From: Haplosporangium gracile
Lineage: Eukaryota > Mortierellomycota > Mortierellomycetes > Mortierellales > Mortierellaceae
NCBI GenBank assembly: GCA_015499985.1
Contig: JAAAUF010000698.1
Coordinates: 4,282-22,144, forward strand
Reading direction: 5' to 3'
DNA: 17,863 nt
Part shown: one piece after another, positions 1 through 9,997 of the stretch
How the letters are laid out: each line of letters starts with the position of its first letter
How positions within the stretch are numbered: the first letter of the stretch is position 1
Program-made: the position numbers and the translations under genes
The notes under the pieces: generated by a model
Databases searched by the model: none
Seen by the model: only the letters and a program-made list of their open reading frames with translations
Told to the model about the DNA's origin: nothing

Positions 1-277
1 GGAATGAAGATATGAAGAAAGACGGAAGGTGGAGGTTGAATAAACCAGGAGGATGAAGCGACGAATAGAATGCACGGATAATGAAAGAGGAAGGGAAGAG
101 GTGGTGACGAAGGTGAGGAAAAGGGTGGAAGGGAAAGAAAAAAAAAAAGAAAAGGAAAAGAGGAAGAAGGAAAGAAGAATAAGAAAGGGAGGGGAGAAAG
201 AGGGGGACTCGAGGGTACAGGACGGGGGGGAAAGATAAAAGAAAAAAAAAAAAAAAAAATAGAAAAAAATTTGGATT
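1..277. repeat. Purine-rich low-complexity tract
   Basis: The + strand is almost entirely A and G here, mostly short GA and GAA blocks, and it ends in an 18-base A run at 242-259. A Lys/Arg/Glu-rich open frame (from the ATG at 53) is what any GA-rich sequence gives and is not taken as a gene. Such homopurine DNA can form triplex structures, but nothing here shows that it does. Confidence 0.8.
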
Positions 278-339
278 AAAAAGGGTATATGGATAAGATC
301 CACCAATAGGCATCAAAAAGGCATATGGACGAGATCCAC
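278..339. repeat. Imperfect tandem pair, unit about 36 bases
   Basis: Two similar blocks at 278-303 and 315-339 share AAAAAGG, then TATATGGA or CATATGGA, then AGATCCAC, offset by 36-37 bases. I see only two copies and no longer array. Function is unknown. Confidence 0.65.
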
Positions 340-2713
340 AGACAGACATGCGAACAAGGCAGCAAGGAGAGCTGAGAGCAAAGAGCAACCATAGAAGGAT
401 AGCAGGGGTGAATTATAGACATGGAGGGCACTTGGGCAATCGGAAACAAGCGCATGTGTGTCTGTAGGGAGCGGGGATGAGAAAAAAGACTCACGCACAC
501 AGGCGTTGGATATTATCGGCATGAGACTATTTCGACAGAGAGACAGACTAAGACATACGGTACCACCCATTGGCCATGGACAATGCATCTTGACGACAGA
601 TTCGCACACAGTCAGAGCACACAAGACGGAGAGAGATAGAGAGGTAGAGAGGTAGACATAAAGTGGAGATGATCACTTTCCTTCCCTTTCCTTCCCTTTT
701 CTTTCAATCTTCTTCTTTGTCTTCTTTACCCATTCAAGAAGAACAACAACAACGACAACTACGACAACCACAACCACAACAACAACAACCACAACAACAA
801 GAAGAAGAAGGTCTATCAACACTTTCAAAAGGAAGACGACACTTGATCAATGCTGTCAAAACGGTGGACTGACTGATAGGTTCGATCGGAGCCTGTTGCT
901 GTTGCCACTGTCCTGGGTCTTATCGTATCCAGGATGAGAATAAAAAAAGGAAATAAAAGGACCTTCCAGAAAAAGACATAAACGGAGCGATCATCGTTTA
1001 CAGAAGAAGGGGTTGCTATGTTATGTACCCTAAGAGACGGACACTAGCTTTAACTAGTCTGTTTTTCTCCTGTAAAATCAACCAACAAAAATGCCAGTGA
1101 GTTGTGCACATACCATGCATTAGGTTAAAATGACTTTCATGCCTTACTCTACTCGGACCATAGAAGGGCAGTTGCCTTGCTCGGGAAATAGATGTCCTTG
1201 CTTTTTTTTTTTAGCGTCTTTTTCCTTCCCTTGTTCGAGTCGCGCCTCACTGACCTGATTTCTTACGAGAAAAGAAGGGGGATGAATAAATGCTCTATCT
1301 TCTTTATCTCCGCGTACATTTGTCCTTTGCCGCCTGTGTATTACCCGCGCACAAAAAAAAACACAGGAGACAGACACAATCAAGAAAGCAGATTGCCCCA
1401 TCTTGTTATTCCTCCTCGATCGGGCCCTCAGCCAGCCACACGGTTCTCAATCTCTGTCTACTTTCCGTCCATCTACCCCCTTGCACCATCCCCTGAAAGA
1501 AAAAACCTTCACTAGCGTATTTTTTTCTTCCAAAAAAAAAAAGTTCAAGGGTCCTGCCTACTTTCTTTTCCTCAGTCCGCTGGGTCAACATCCCCATCCC
1601 CGCACTTTTTCTTTTCATGCTCCGTCTGTCTTTCTCTGAATTTTTAGCCCCCGATCCATTCGATCGAATGGCTGTGTTTTTGTCGCTCTTTTTGTTTCCT
1701 GTCGCTCTTTTTTCGCTCATTCGCTGGTCACACCTGATGGCACAATGACCACCAGATCTGAAAGAAGAAGTATCTGTTCGTCCATGCTCGCCGTTGTTTG
1801 TGTCAACAGACTTGATCCTATCATGCGTCTACTTTACTCACTTGTTCAGTTGCGAAGACTCCCTCTGTAACCATAGTCCTCCGAGAATAGACCAGGCAGG
1901 GTACGTTCCACTTCATACAGAAGGGCAAACAACAAAATAAAACATTCACAGAAAAACTTGGCGTAAGTGAGATGCAATTGACCTTCCAACTGCCTGTGGC
2001 CTGTGAACTTGCATGGAGGTCGGCGACCTGGCCTGACTGGTTTCGATGAAGGCTTGTCTCTCGTCTCCAGCAGATTCCCGCACTTTGTGGTGTTTGCTTA
2101 GCCTCAAAAAAGCGTCTGTTTCTGTTGGTAGATTCCCCCCGCTCCATTTAGGGAGATTAAAGGTCAACGACTGTGAGATCTGGTGTTTGGATTTTGTTCC
2201 TCCAACCAGCTCTTTGGTTTTTTTTTTACTTTCCCTCTCTCGCACCGTATCAGACCATGGAACGAGATTGTCAGTAGCCATGAAATCTTCCAATTCGTTC
2301 CTTTCTTAACAACAAACTACAAAATAACCTCACTCATTCCCGCCTCGTCCTCTTTTTTTTTTTTTATCTTTTTTATTTTGTTCCCAATCCCCTTTTTTTC
2401 GTTTATTGCTTGGTCACCCTATTTTTTATGCGCTCTTTATGAGTCGAGCAAAATCAAAGTGATCCACTTTTTTGAAGCATGTGTATGTCGATGGTTGGTT
2501 GGTTGAACCGATAGACGAAGAGCGAGAGAAAAAAAAGAGAGAGAGCTGCACGGGGATCCTTAGTTTTTTTCGTATCAGAGTAAACGATAGGAAAACATGG
2601 TTAAAGGATCATCGGTTATCCTTAATATTTACGTAGTTTCACGAGAGAAAGTAAGACAAGGATACGTACAATGAAAGAAGGGAAACGCTCTGCCTGCCTG
2701 CATTACCAGGCCA
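340..2713. other. Gene-free stretch
   Basis: No reading frame on either strand has the composition of a real protein. The open frames present are short and made of Ser/Phe/Leu or Lys/Arg runs dictated by T-rich or A-rich DNA. Visible content is an 11-base T run at 1202-1212, further T runs near 2219-2228 and 2350-2366, and the CAA-rich repeat listed separately. No tRNA fold or transposon ends were seen. Confidence 0.6.
736..811 (+). repeat. CAA/CAC-rich trinucleotide repeat
   Basis: A run of CAA, CGA and CAC triplets is followed by GAAGAAGAAG. It lies inside a 68-codon frame from the ATG at 669 that would read as a Gln/Pro-rich then Glu-rich peptide ending at 872. The frame has no recognisable domain or neighbours, so I treat it as a microsatellite. 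A Gln-rich exon of an unseen gene is a weak alternative. Confidence 0.6.
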
Positions 2714-2746
2714 CCCCTTCCCTCCCCTTCCCTCCCTCCCTCCCCC
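2714..2746 (-). repeat. G-quadruplex-type motif, minus strand
   Basis: The + strand carries CCCC, CCC, CCCC, CCC, CCC, CCC and CCCCC runs separated by one or two T bases. On the - strand this gives seven G runs of at least three with very short loops, which meets the usual quadruplex rule. A small CAACC microsatellite follows at 2769-2785. Confidence 0.6.
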
Positions 2747-2785
2747 GTCAATTGCGTCGTAAATACGTCAACCAACCAACCAACC

Positions 2786-5408
2786 ACAACAACGTCAATG
2801 ACAAGGACGTTCGTCCCATCTATGTAGAGAGAGAAGGAAGAAAGAGAGATGTAATAGAAATCATAGAAGATGTAGGGTAATAAATGCTCTGTGCTCTTTT
2901 CTTATCTCTCTCTCCCCTTCTTCCTCTTTTTCTTCTCGCCCTCCCTTCCTTGACCCTTTTATGGTGTATGCAAGAATTGACCAATGAGAGACGAGAAAAA
3001 TGGAATGAGAAATGGTAAGAGCAAGGAAACCTATTCTCTTCATTTTTTTTACACTGCACTTGCCTATCGTTTCAGCGGCTGATAGACACCTCTTCATCGC
3101 GACGCGTAGACAAGTAGCAGGATAACCTTTTTATTCTTCATGATTATACTCATAGCCGGGTAGAAACGCGCGATAACGAGTATCGAGAGAAAAACAAAAA
3201 CAAAAGCCGACCGAGTGCAAATCAACCGTAGAAAAATAGAATTCTACGTAGCAACCACAACCACAATAACCAGCAAAGTCAAGCCCGCGTTCATCAATTC
3301 CTAGTCAACCTCAAGCTCGAACCTTTAAGTAGCGACGGATCATGGTGATGGTGGCAATAAACAACAACAAAACACAATTACATCGGGATAATGTTGATGC
3401 ATCCATACCACTTGTCCTGCTGCATCCGCATTGCATGGCATTGTTTTTCTGCATGCAAACAAATAAACACCTTATCGAGTCTTGGCGTTAAATCTGAGCA
3501 AGTAGTACCCTCCGAGGCGTATTCTTTTGTCTGGTGGGAAAGTCAGGGTTTGGTAGACAAAGTTGACCCTTGCTCATTCTTTTTCAGGCACATTTATACA
3601 GCTAATAGAGAAACTAAGGGGTCGTGACAGACAACTCGGTTCAATTAAGAGACCTAAAACGTAGACAGAGGAATGAAGGAGGAATAGGGTTCCTCTTGCT
3701 AGTGAATATGGTTAATAGTGCCAGATTTAACTCATTCAACCCCGATTCCTTCCCCCCTTACCCTTAGCCTGCTGTAACCTCTCCTTTACTCACTTTGTGG
3801 GACGACACACTATCCTATTTCAGTGTAGCATCTGACCCTCGTTGCTGTTAGCACAACAAACAAACGAAAGTTACAAACCGTACCTGAAGCAAGGGGAGAA
3901 AAGAGAGAAAGACGGATCAGGCATCGATAGTTTGTTATGAATACAATTTGTTTGTGTTTGTATGTTTTTTATTACTCGTTAACTCAACAACGAAAGGGAA
4001 ACGGTTGGTTCAAAAGTTTTTCCTCCTTTGTGAGGATGTCATAACTGACTGTTTTGCATTTCTAATCAAGGCTCGCAGGTTGGTGTAACTCTACTCCACT
4101 CCACTTCTTTTGTAGTTGCTCTCACACTTACGTACTTTTTTTCTTCTCCATTCAACAAGTAAGAGTTGACAGCTGCAAGAGAAAACATGTCCATAAGAGT
4201 ACATACTATCTCTTACTACCTCTCTTCACTACACCTCCTCTTTTGTTTATTTTACCCGCTCTTTGTTGCGGCTCACACAGCCTCGTTTTGTTGGGTAGCA
4301 AGCTAACGTTTAAGATTGGCATTGCCCAAAACACCGAAAATGGAAAATTAATGCTTACTCAAGAACATCTCACCTTCCCTTCTAAGAATATACTCTTTAG
4401 GATAGTGCCGTTATTGTGTTCATGAAGACTGAGACAACAACAATATATAGAGCATTACTCGCGCGCCAGCATTAGTGGTGGTGTCGGCGTCGATCTCGAT
4501 ACATACTCACATCGTGTTTATTGTGCAGTCATCCTTAGTCCTTGGTTGACAGGACATGAAAGGCTGTTCGCTCATGTGTATACCTTTTATCCATCGACTC
4601 TGCAAAATAAAACTTTTTTTAGCTCTCCCCTGGGATTTATCCGATGCTGTTCTGTTTCAACGGAATACTCTCACTGACACCATCTCAGGAAAGAGTGAGA
4701 GAGATTTGTAGGGAGACCCTGTTCTATGGTAGTACAACAAAACAAACGGTTTGCTGCGTGACTCCTAATCCAATCCCCCAGCCCTTTCTCTGCAAATTGC
4801 TTCCGCACAATGTTCCTTTTGAGGGTAATTTAACCTCATTGCCTCTTTGTTTGTGCGTTGTTAGCGTGCATGTACTGTCTTGCAGGGATGTCATCAGCCA
4901 TGAGCCCTCTTTTTTCTTTTTTCTTTTTTTGTTTTCATTCAAAGTTGTAAAAAAATGAAAGCGAAAACAAAAAATATGTCAAATGGATAATTTGAGAGTT
5001 GGAGGAAGGGATGCAGGATTGGTGAGGATCGAGTGGCTAATGGCTGTCAATTAAGCCCAGTAATGCTTTAGAAAGGGCCAAAAACAACCCCAAAAGAGCT
5101 GTTTATTTGTTTTTGTTTTTGTTTGGGCATTTAGCCATTGGCTTCTAATTGGCTGTCCCTTTGCTGCCTGTGTGAGAGATAGTAATCAAGAAAGAGGGAC
5201 ATAAGAGGGAAGGAAGGAAGGAACGAAGGCCGCTTTGTTCTTCTTTATGAAGAAGTAAGTACCTTTATTTTTTTTTTTCCTGAAGATGTGTGGTCAATTG
5301 ATCCGACAGAGGCAAAGACCCACTAAATTCGCCGGAGATTTTTTGGTTAACAGATACATTCAGGCACCAACAAATTACAAACCGCTGGTACAGTACTGTT
5401 GTGTTGTC
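2786..5408. other. Gene-free stretch
   Basis: I see no convincing coding frame, RNA gene or mobile-element end. The longest frames (for example 3391-3627 and 4644-4958 on +) are Cys/Ser/Phe-rich, match no family I know, and are not connected by good splice sites. The content is AT-rich unique sequence with T-rich tracts near 4905-4935 and 5103-5125 and a GGAA microsatellite near 5208-5225. Confidence 0.55.
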
Positions 5409-5447
5409 GAGCAGCAGCTGGCTCACGCTCACACGTTGCTGCTGCTC
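5409..5447. other. Perfect 10-bp GC-rich inverted repeat
   Basis: The arms GAGCAGCAGC (5409-5418) and GCTGCTGCTC (5438-5447) are exact reverse complements, separated by a 19-base loop that contains GCTCAC twice. If transcribed, either strand could form a stable hairpin. There is no promoter, T-run terminator or gene nearby to give it a role. Confidence 0.6.
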
Positions 5448-6609
5448 AACTTATCATCAACCAACTCAGCAGGAATATTTTCACCACAAACACAAATCAA
5501 AAGCAAAGCAAGGTGACTAACCAACCAAAATGAAGGTGCCAAGAAGAGAGATGGCAAAAAAGAGAGTTTATGAGCGTACCTTCTCATGGGTAATGAACAA
5601 ATGAACGAAAGAAAAAAAAACCCCCCCCTACGCTTGTCAATGTCTACACGCCATCCTGCTGCTCCGTCCTGTCGACCCTTTTGCCATCTCCCCTTGTCTT
5701 TTCTTGTTGTCTCTCAGTTTCTTATTCGTTGTTAATTTGTCGCCGTTTTCTTGTTCTCCTATCAACGAGGAACGAGAGAGCGAAGTGAAAGAGCGAAAGG
5801 TAAAAGCAAAGCAAGAAGAAAAGAGTACATCTCAACAACAACAAAAAAAAGTGCGAAAAAGGAGGGAGTGAGGAATGCACTGTTTAGTTTTGAGTTTTGT
5901 CGCCCTATCTTTCTTTCCTCCTTCTTGTGCGAGAGCGAAACAGAAGGAAAAGGCAGCAGCAGCAGCAAGAGTGAGAAGATGAAGGGAGGAAGGAGAGAAG
6001 AGGGATCATAAGATTGCGACGCGCGCGAATGTGATGCTAATGCCATGCGATGCGATGCGGCGCGATGTGACGATTTGTATTGTGTTCCTTCTCTTCTTGG
6101 TATTCGCCAGTGCATTGTTACCATCTCTCCTTTTATTTTATTTTTTTTTCTTTTCGCCTTTTTTTCTATAACCAACTTACTCGCTCGCCTACTCCAGCCC
6201 ATCACCCGCTCTTGCCATTGACATTCTTTTACCATTTTAAATCCCTTGTCTTTTTCTTTTTCGGGAACAAAAGTAAAGAAACCTAACATATATGTCTGTG
6301 TTAGTTTTTGCCTGCTCTTCATTGTCTATTGTTTGAGTTCAATGAGTTCAAGGTGTGTTGATTTGCTGCCTTTGAGAGCCTTGTGTGAACGTGTCCATTT
6401 GCAAAAAGCCCTCAGGTCAGCAAACCAGGGATGGTTGGTGGGTAGTGGTCTTGGACAGTGACGGACCAATCATATTGCACCTAGTTTTTCTCTTCTTGTG
6501 GACATTCGCGTCTCTCTCTCTATCTGTTGCTTTCGCTTTCGGTGTTCTGTAGGAAGGAAGGAGAGAAAGAAGGGAGGAAGGGAACCCCCTTTAATTGAAT
6601 ACTTTGCTT

Positions 6610-6623
6610 ATTGAATATTCAAT
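6610..6623. repeat. 14-bp perfect palindrome
   Basis: ATTGAATATTCAAT is its own reverse complement, and its half ATTGAATA also occurs directly repeated at 6594-6601. A dimeric DNA-binding protein could use such a site, but AT-rich DNA produces these by chance. No target gene is adjacent. Confidence 0.6.
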
Positions 6624-6630
6624 TATATTT

Positions 6631-6652
6631 CCCCGTCTCCCTCCCCCCCCCC
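6631..6652 (-). repeat. C-run cluster (minus-strand G-quadruplex motif)
   Basis: The + strand has CCCC (6631-6634), CCC (6639-6641) and a ten-base C run (6643-6652). On the - strand the ten-G run can supply two G triplets, giving four G runs with short loops. The long homopolymer is also prone to length errors. Confidence 0.5.
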
Positions 6653-8550
6653 TTTTTGGCTCTTTTCTCTTCAATCACAGAGATAGGAAAAAGCAAAGCA
6701 AAAACAAAAGGAGATAGCAACGAGAGGAAATGAGGTAGGGGTTGTCTTACTTATTTTTGCTCGAAAGAAAATATATCGGAGAGATTAACATCTTGACGCA
6801 AGAAAAAAAGCAAAAAGGATTAGGAAGATTTAGTTATTGCAATTCAAGAAAAGACAGAGATTCAGATGTTGGAAAAAGAACGACGGCAGGGAAGGAAAAG
6901 GGGGAGGAGAAGGACGAGGTAATGGAAAAGTGAAATGGATAACGACTTTTACTCGCTTTGTGAGCCTTTTTCGAGCACACAAACAAATAAGCACTCTTTG
7001 ATGAAGAAAAAGAAAAAGAAGAAGAGGCCAACAACCAAGCAGACAGTTTCTTTACCCTGTGACAACTTACTCTGTGCAGTATCTCCTTCTGTCCTCTGCG
7101 GTGGCAAAATAAATGGATGCTGATCTAAAGGAAACAACACAGATGCGAGTGCAATGAAGTGGAGGACAGAGTGGAGAAGATAAACAAAAGAGTCATGCGA
7201 GGGAGAGATGAGCAAGGCACACAGTTGCACAAGAGTAGACAGGTAACAAATCTCCAGCAGCGAACCGACCGTGAAATATGAGAAGGCGCAAGCAAGAAAG
7301 AAAAAAAAAGTGAAAAAAACGCAAAGCGCACAACAACAACAACACCAACAAACATGCGGATGAGTTGCAAGGGAGTGTAGCTCCATACATGCAGATTGAA
7401 TTAGTCCACATCTCTCGTCTCTTTTCTTTCATTGTTTGATTGCTCTCGTTCAGTCTCCCAAGAAGAACAAATGAAAAAAACGATAAACAAATAAGCATGC
7501 AAGGCAAAGACATCAACAACAAGTGGGTAGCCATATTGAAAAGGGAAAGAGGTGGCCGAGAGAAACATGCAAAGCAAACACGCAACGCAAAAAATGTTGT
7601 CTGTTTGATATTATTTGTGGGTATCGTCAGCTCAGCATTGGGCGTTGATTCTTTCGGTTGTTTCGCACTCCATTCATTTGTTAGCGTGTTTATGATTTTG
7701 GAGCTAGTGAAAAAGTCAAAAAAGAACAGAGAGCTGTTGGATGGCTATGATGTATGCGTACAGCAGTACCTTTGAGGACAGAGGAACCCATTTTTTAAAC
7801 AGAGGCAGAGTTCAATGGTGAGCGCGAAGCAAACTGATGAATTGCCAAGAACAAGGGTTTTATTCATAATGGTTTGGCTATAGGTAGGTAGACGAAGATG
7901 GGTGACGGGAGATATGCAAAATGAGGGGTATATAGGAAACAGACAGGCGCCAGATCCCAAACTATTGTAAGGGTCCACGAAAGAAAGAAAAAGGGGTGAA
8001 TGAACAATGAAAGAATAAATGGGGTTGTTGTTATTGTTTGTTTTTTTTTTTTTCAATTTGAATTGAAGAAAAACAACGGGTTCCCAGGCCAACCATCTTT
8101 TTTTTTTTTCTTTATTGTTGTTGTTGTTTGTTGGCTGTTCGATTATGGTTGTGCGTGCGTGTTGTTTGCGAAATGAAAAAAAGAGAGCGGCGCGGCAGCA
8201 GCGGGGAGAAGATAGACCGGGATTGAATTGATTTGGATGTTACTCTAATTCATTCTCGCAACAAACAACCGGGAAGAAGTAAGAACGAAGTGGAGGAGCC
8301 ATGTTGTTCAAAGAAGTGAGGAAAAAGAAGATGACATGATGGCATTGGGGATAGGGTGCGATGTGTATGTGCAGTGCACTCTCTCTTCCCCCCACGGATG
8401 GTATGATTTGCAATGAAAAAGGAGAGACAATGGGTGCAAAATAAAGTAGATTCCCAGATGTCTCTTTCCACGGTGCCCTGTATCCTTCCAGGCGACACCT
8501 GCCCTGTCCCATTCTAGCGATGGTTGTTGTATTGAGACACACCAGAGAAG

Positions 8551-8573
8551 TGTGTGTGTGTCTGTGTCTGTGT
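8551..8573 (+). repeat. TG microsatellite
   Basis: Five TG units are followed by the variants TCTG and TG. A second dinucleotide tract, CA, lies at 9148-9160. Confidence 0.75.
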
Positions 8574-8579
8574 TTCTTT

Positions 8580-9574
8580 TCTGAAATCCATTTTTGTCCG
8601 TTGTCCCTCCGACCTTCTCCTCCTTTCCTTTCTTTCTCTCTCTTTCCTCTTTTACTCTTTTACTCTTGACTCTTGTCTCTTTACTCTTTTCTTTGTTCTT
8701 ACTCCTTTCGTACATCCTTCACTCTCATTCCCCTCTTCCCCACCACTCACATCCTCAAACCAATTCACTCATCCACACTCGCTCTCCTTCCTTCCTCCCT
8801 TACTTGCATCACTCCCTCTACTCTCACACCCTCACTCCAATAATAAAACGCGCACTCCGACCTGACACTTGTTTCCCACGACACATGCACATACTTCACT
8901 TGAGCCCTATCAAAAGGTATACAACGGTGGCAAAACACACTTTCCTTCTCTACCATAACTCCCTCCCTCTCTCTCCTTTCCTCCTCCCGTACAACAACAA
9001 AAAGTGCGCCAAGACGAGTTATAATCCGATGTGTCGCTTTTTTCATATTATTTTTTCTTTCATTGGTTTCCTTTTGCGACTCCGCCACCATTTTTCACTT
9101 TTTTCATGCGTGGTTGTCGTTCCCACTGGTCGGAAGGAAGAGTGGTGCACACACACACACTGGTCAATCGGTGTCTGTCAATATGGCTGGTTGTTATTTG
9201 GCTGTTAAACGGGCAGAGTCAGGGAAACAGACCCGATGCATTCTGACTGGTCCAACCTGGCTCCTGTCCACTCCCGCATATACACACTCTTTCTGGCTGT
9301 ATATCCTCCTCTCGTCTTTTTTCATTCGCTGCTATGCAAAAAGAGAAAGAACAAACGGAATATTAATTACCATACACACTTAACTCACACATTGTATTGA
9401 TGATGCTATTCGTTCCTTCGTTCACTCAGACACTCACACTAACCACTCTTCTTTCTCTCTTCTTACTTTTTTCTTCTCACTCGTCAATACACCAATTATT
9501 TTCAATTGATCCTCCTTCCACCTTTACTTTTATGCTCGTACTTTGTACTTCTTATCTCACTTTACCTTCTCAAA
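8580..9574 (+). promoter_or_regulatory. Pyrimidine-rich upstream region of the Skn7-type gene
   Basis: The + strand is dominated by C and T, with long CTTTCTCTCT- and CTCACAC-type blocks at 8580-8860 and again at 9385-9575. CT-rich DNA just before the start site is common in fungal promoters, so this is the most likely place for the promoter of the gene starting at 9998. Open frames across it (for example 8594-9208 and 9400-9675) are Ser/Leu/Phe/His-rich by composition and are not called. I see no clear TATA box close to the gene and cannot place the transcription start. Confidence 0.4.
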
Positions 9575-9997
9575 TGCTGGATTTAATAGATCTTTTGTCT
9601 TCTTCCCCTTTGTGTCCATCTAACCGCCCTTCCCTCCTCTGTTCAATACTACTCGCACGCTACACAAAAAAATAATTCTCAACAGGCACTAGTTCTCTAG
9701 TCTCCTTCTCCACACTCTATTACACTAAACAAACAATTACAACAGCATCAACCCTGTGAGCAAACACCTCTCGTCCTTCTTAGTCCCTCGTCCTCCCTCT
9801 CTTCGCTCATCTACTCCTTCTCTTTTGTAACCACCTTTGTTACCCCTGTCTTCTCCCTGCCCACCCTGACGATCACAGACAAGAAGCGGACCAAGAAGCG
9901 TCCTTTGGTCGATCGACCATCCTCCTCTTCGGATAAACTCACCGCAACCACAACACCCACAACCACTAAAGCGACAACAGCAACAACCAACTCGATA
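9575..9997 (+). promoter_or_regulatory. AUG-free leader of the Skn7-type gene
   Basis: No ATG occurs on the + strand between about 9575 and the ATG at 9998, although ATGs are present further upstream (9400, 9403, about 9532 and 9574). This fits a scanned 5' untranslated leader and supports 9998 as the start. The frame of the gene is nevertheless open back to the TAG at 9698-9700, and its 9878-9904 part reads DKKRTKKRP, a nuclear-localisation-like basic cluster. Either initiation at a non-AUG codon or an unseen upstream exon could put this on the protein. Confidence 0.45.

Larger units (their letters stand above)
5448..8579. other. Gene-free stretch with recurring A/G-rich words
   Basis: No supported gene. 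The + strand is mostly purine-rich at 5780-6010 and 6540-7340, and T-rich near 6120-6260 and 8040-8125. The word AAAAGCAAAGCAA occurs at 5499, 5802 and 6689. The longest frame (186 codons, - strand, 6322-5762) gets its hydrophobic Leu/Phe segments from the antisense of GA-rich DNA, so it is not called. A cluster of CGATG-like words lies at 6045-6072. Confidence 0.5.

Noticed and set aside
875..900. GGTTCGATCGG as a tRNA B box
   Set aside because: No matching A box or cloverleaf can be drawn upstream. Other GTTCGA-like words (near 1226, and on - near 3315) also fail.
964..6266. Heat-shock-element-like dimers TTCCAGAA (964) and TTCGGGAA (6259)
   Set aside because: Only two-unit matches, far from the gene, and at about the number expected by chance.
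5762..6322. 186-codon minus-strand frame from an ATG with two hydrophobic segments
   Set aside because: The Leu/Phe/Ser segments are the direct product of antisense GA-rich DNA, the rest is Lys/Arg-rich from A-rich DNA, and there is no domain, conserved motif or flanking splice structure.
8594..9208. 204-codon plus-strand frame
   Set aside because: It opens at a TTG, the first half is Ser/Leu/Phe/His from CT-rich DNA, and it spans the likely promoter region.
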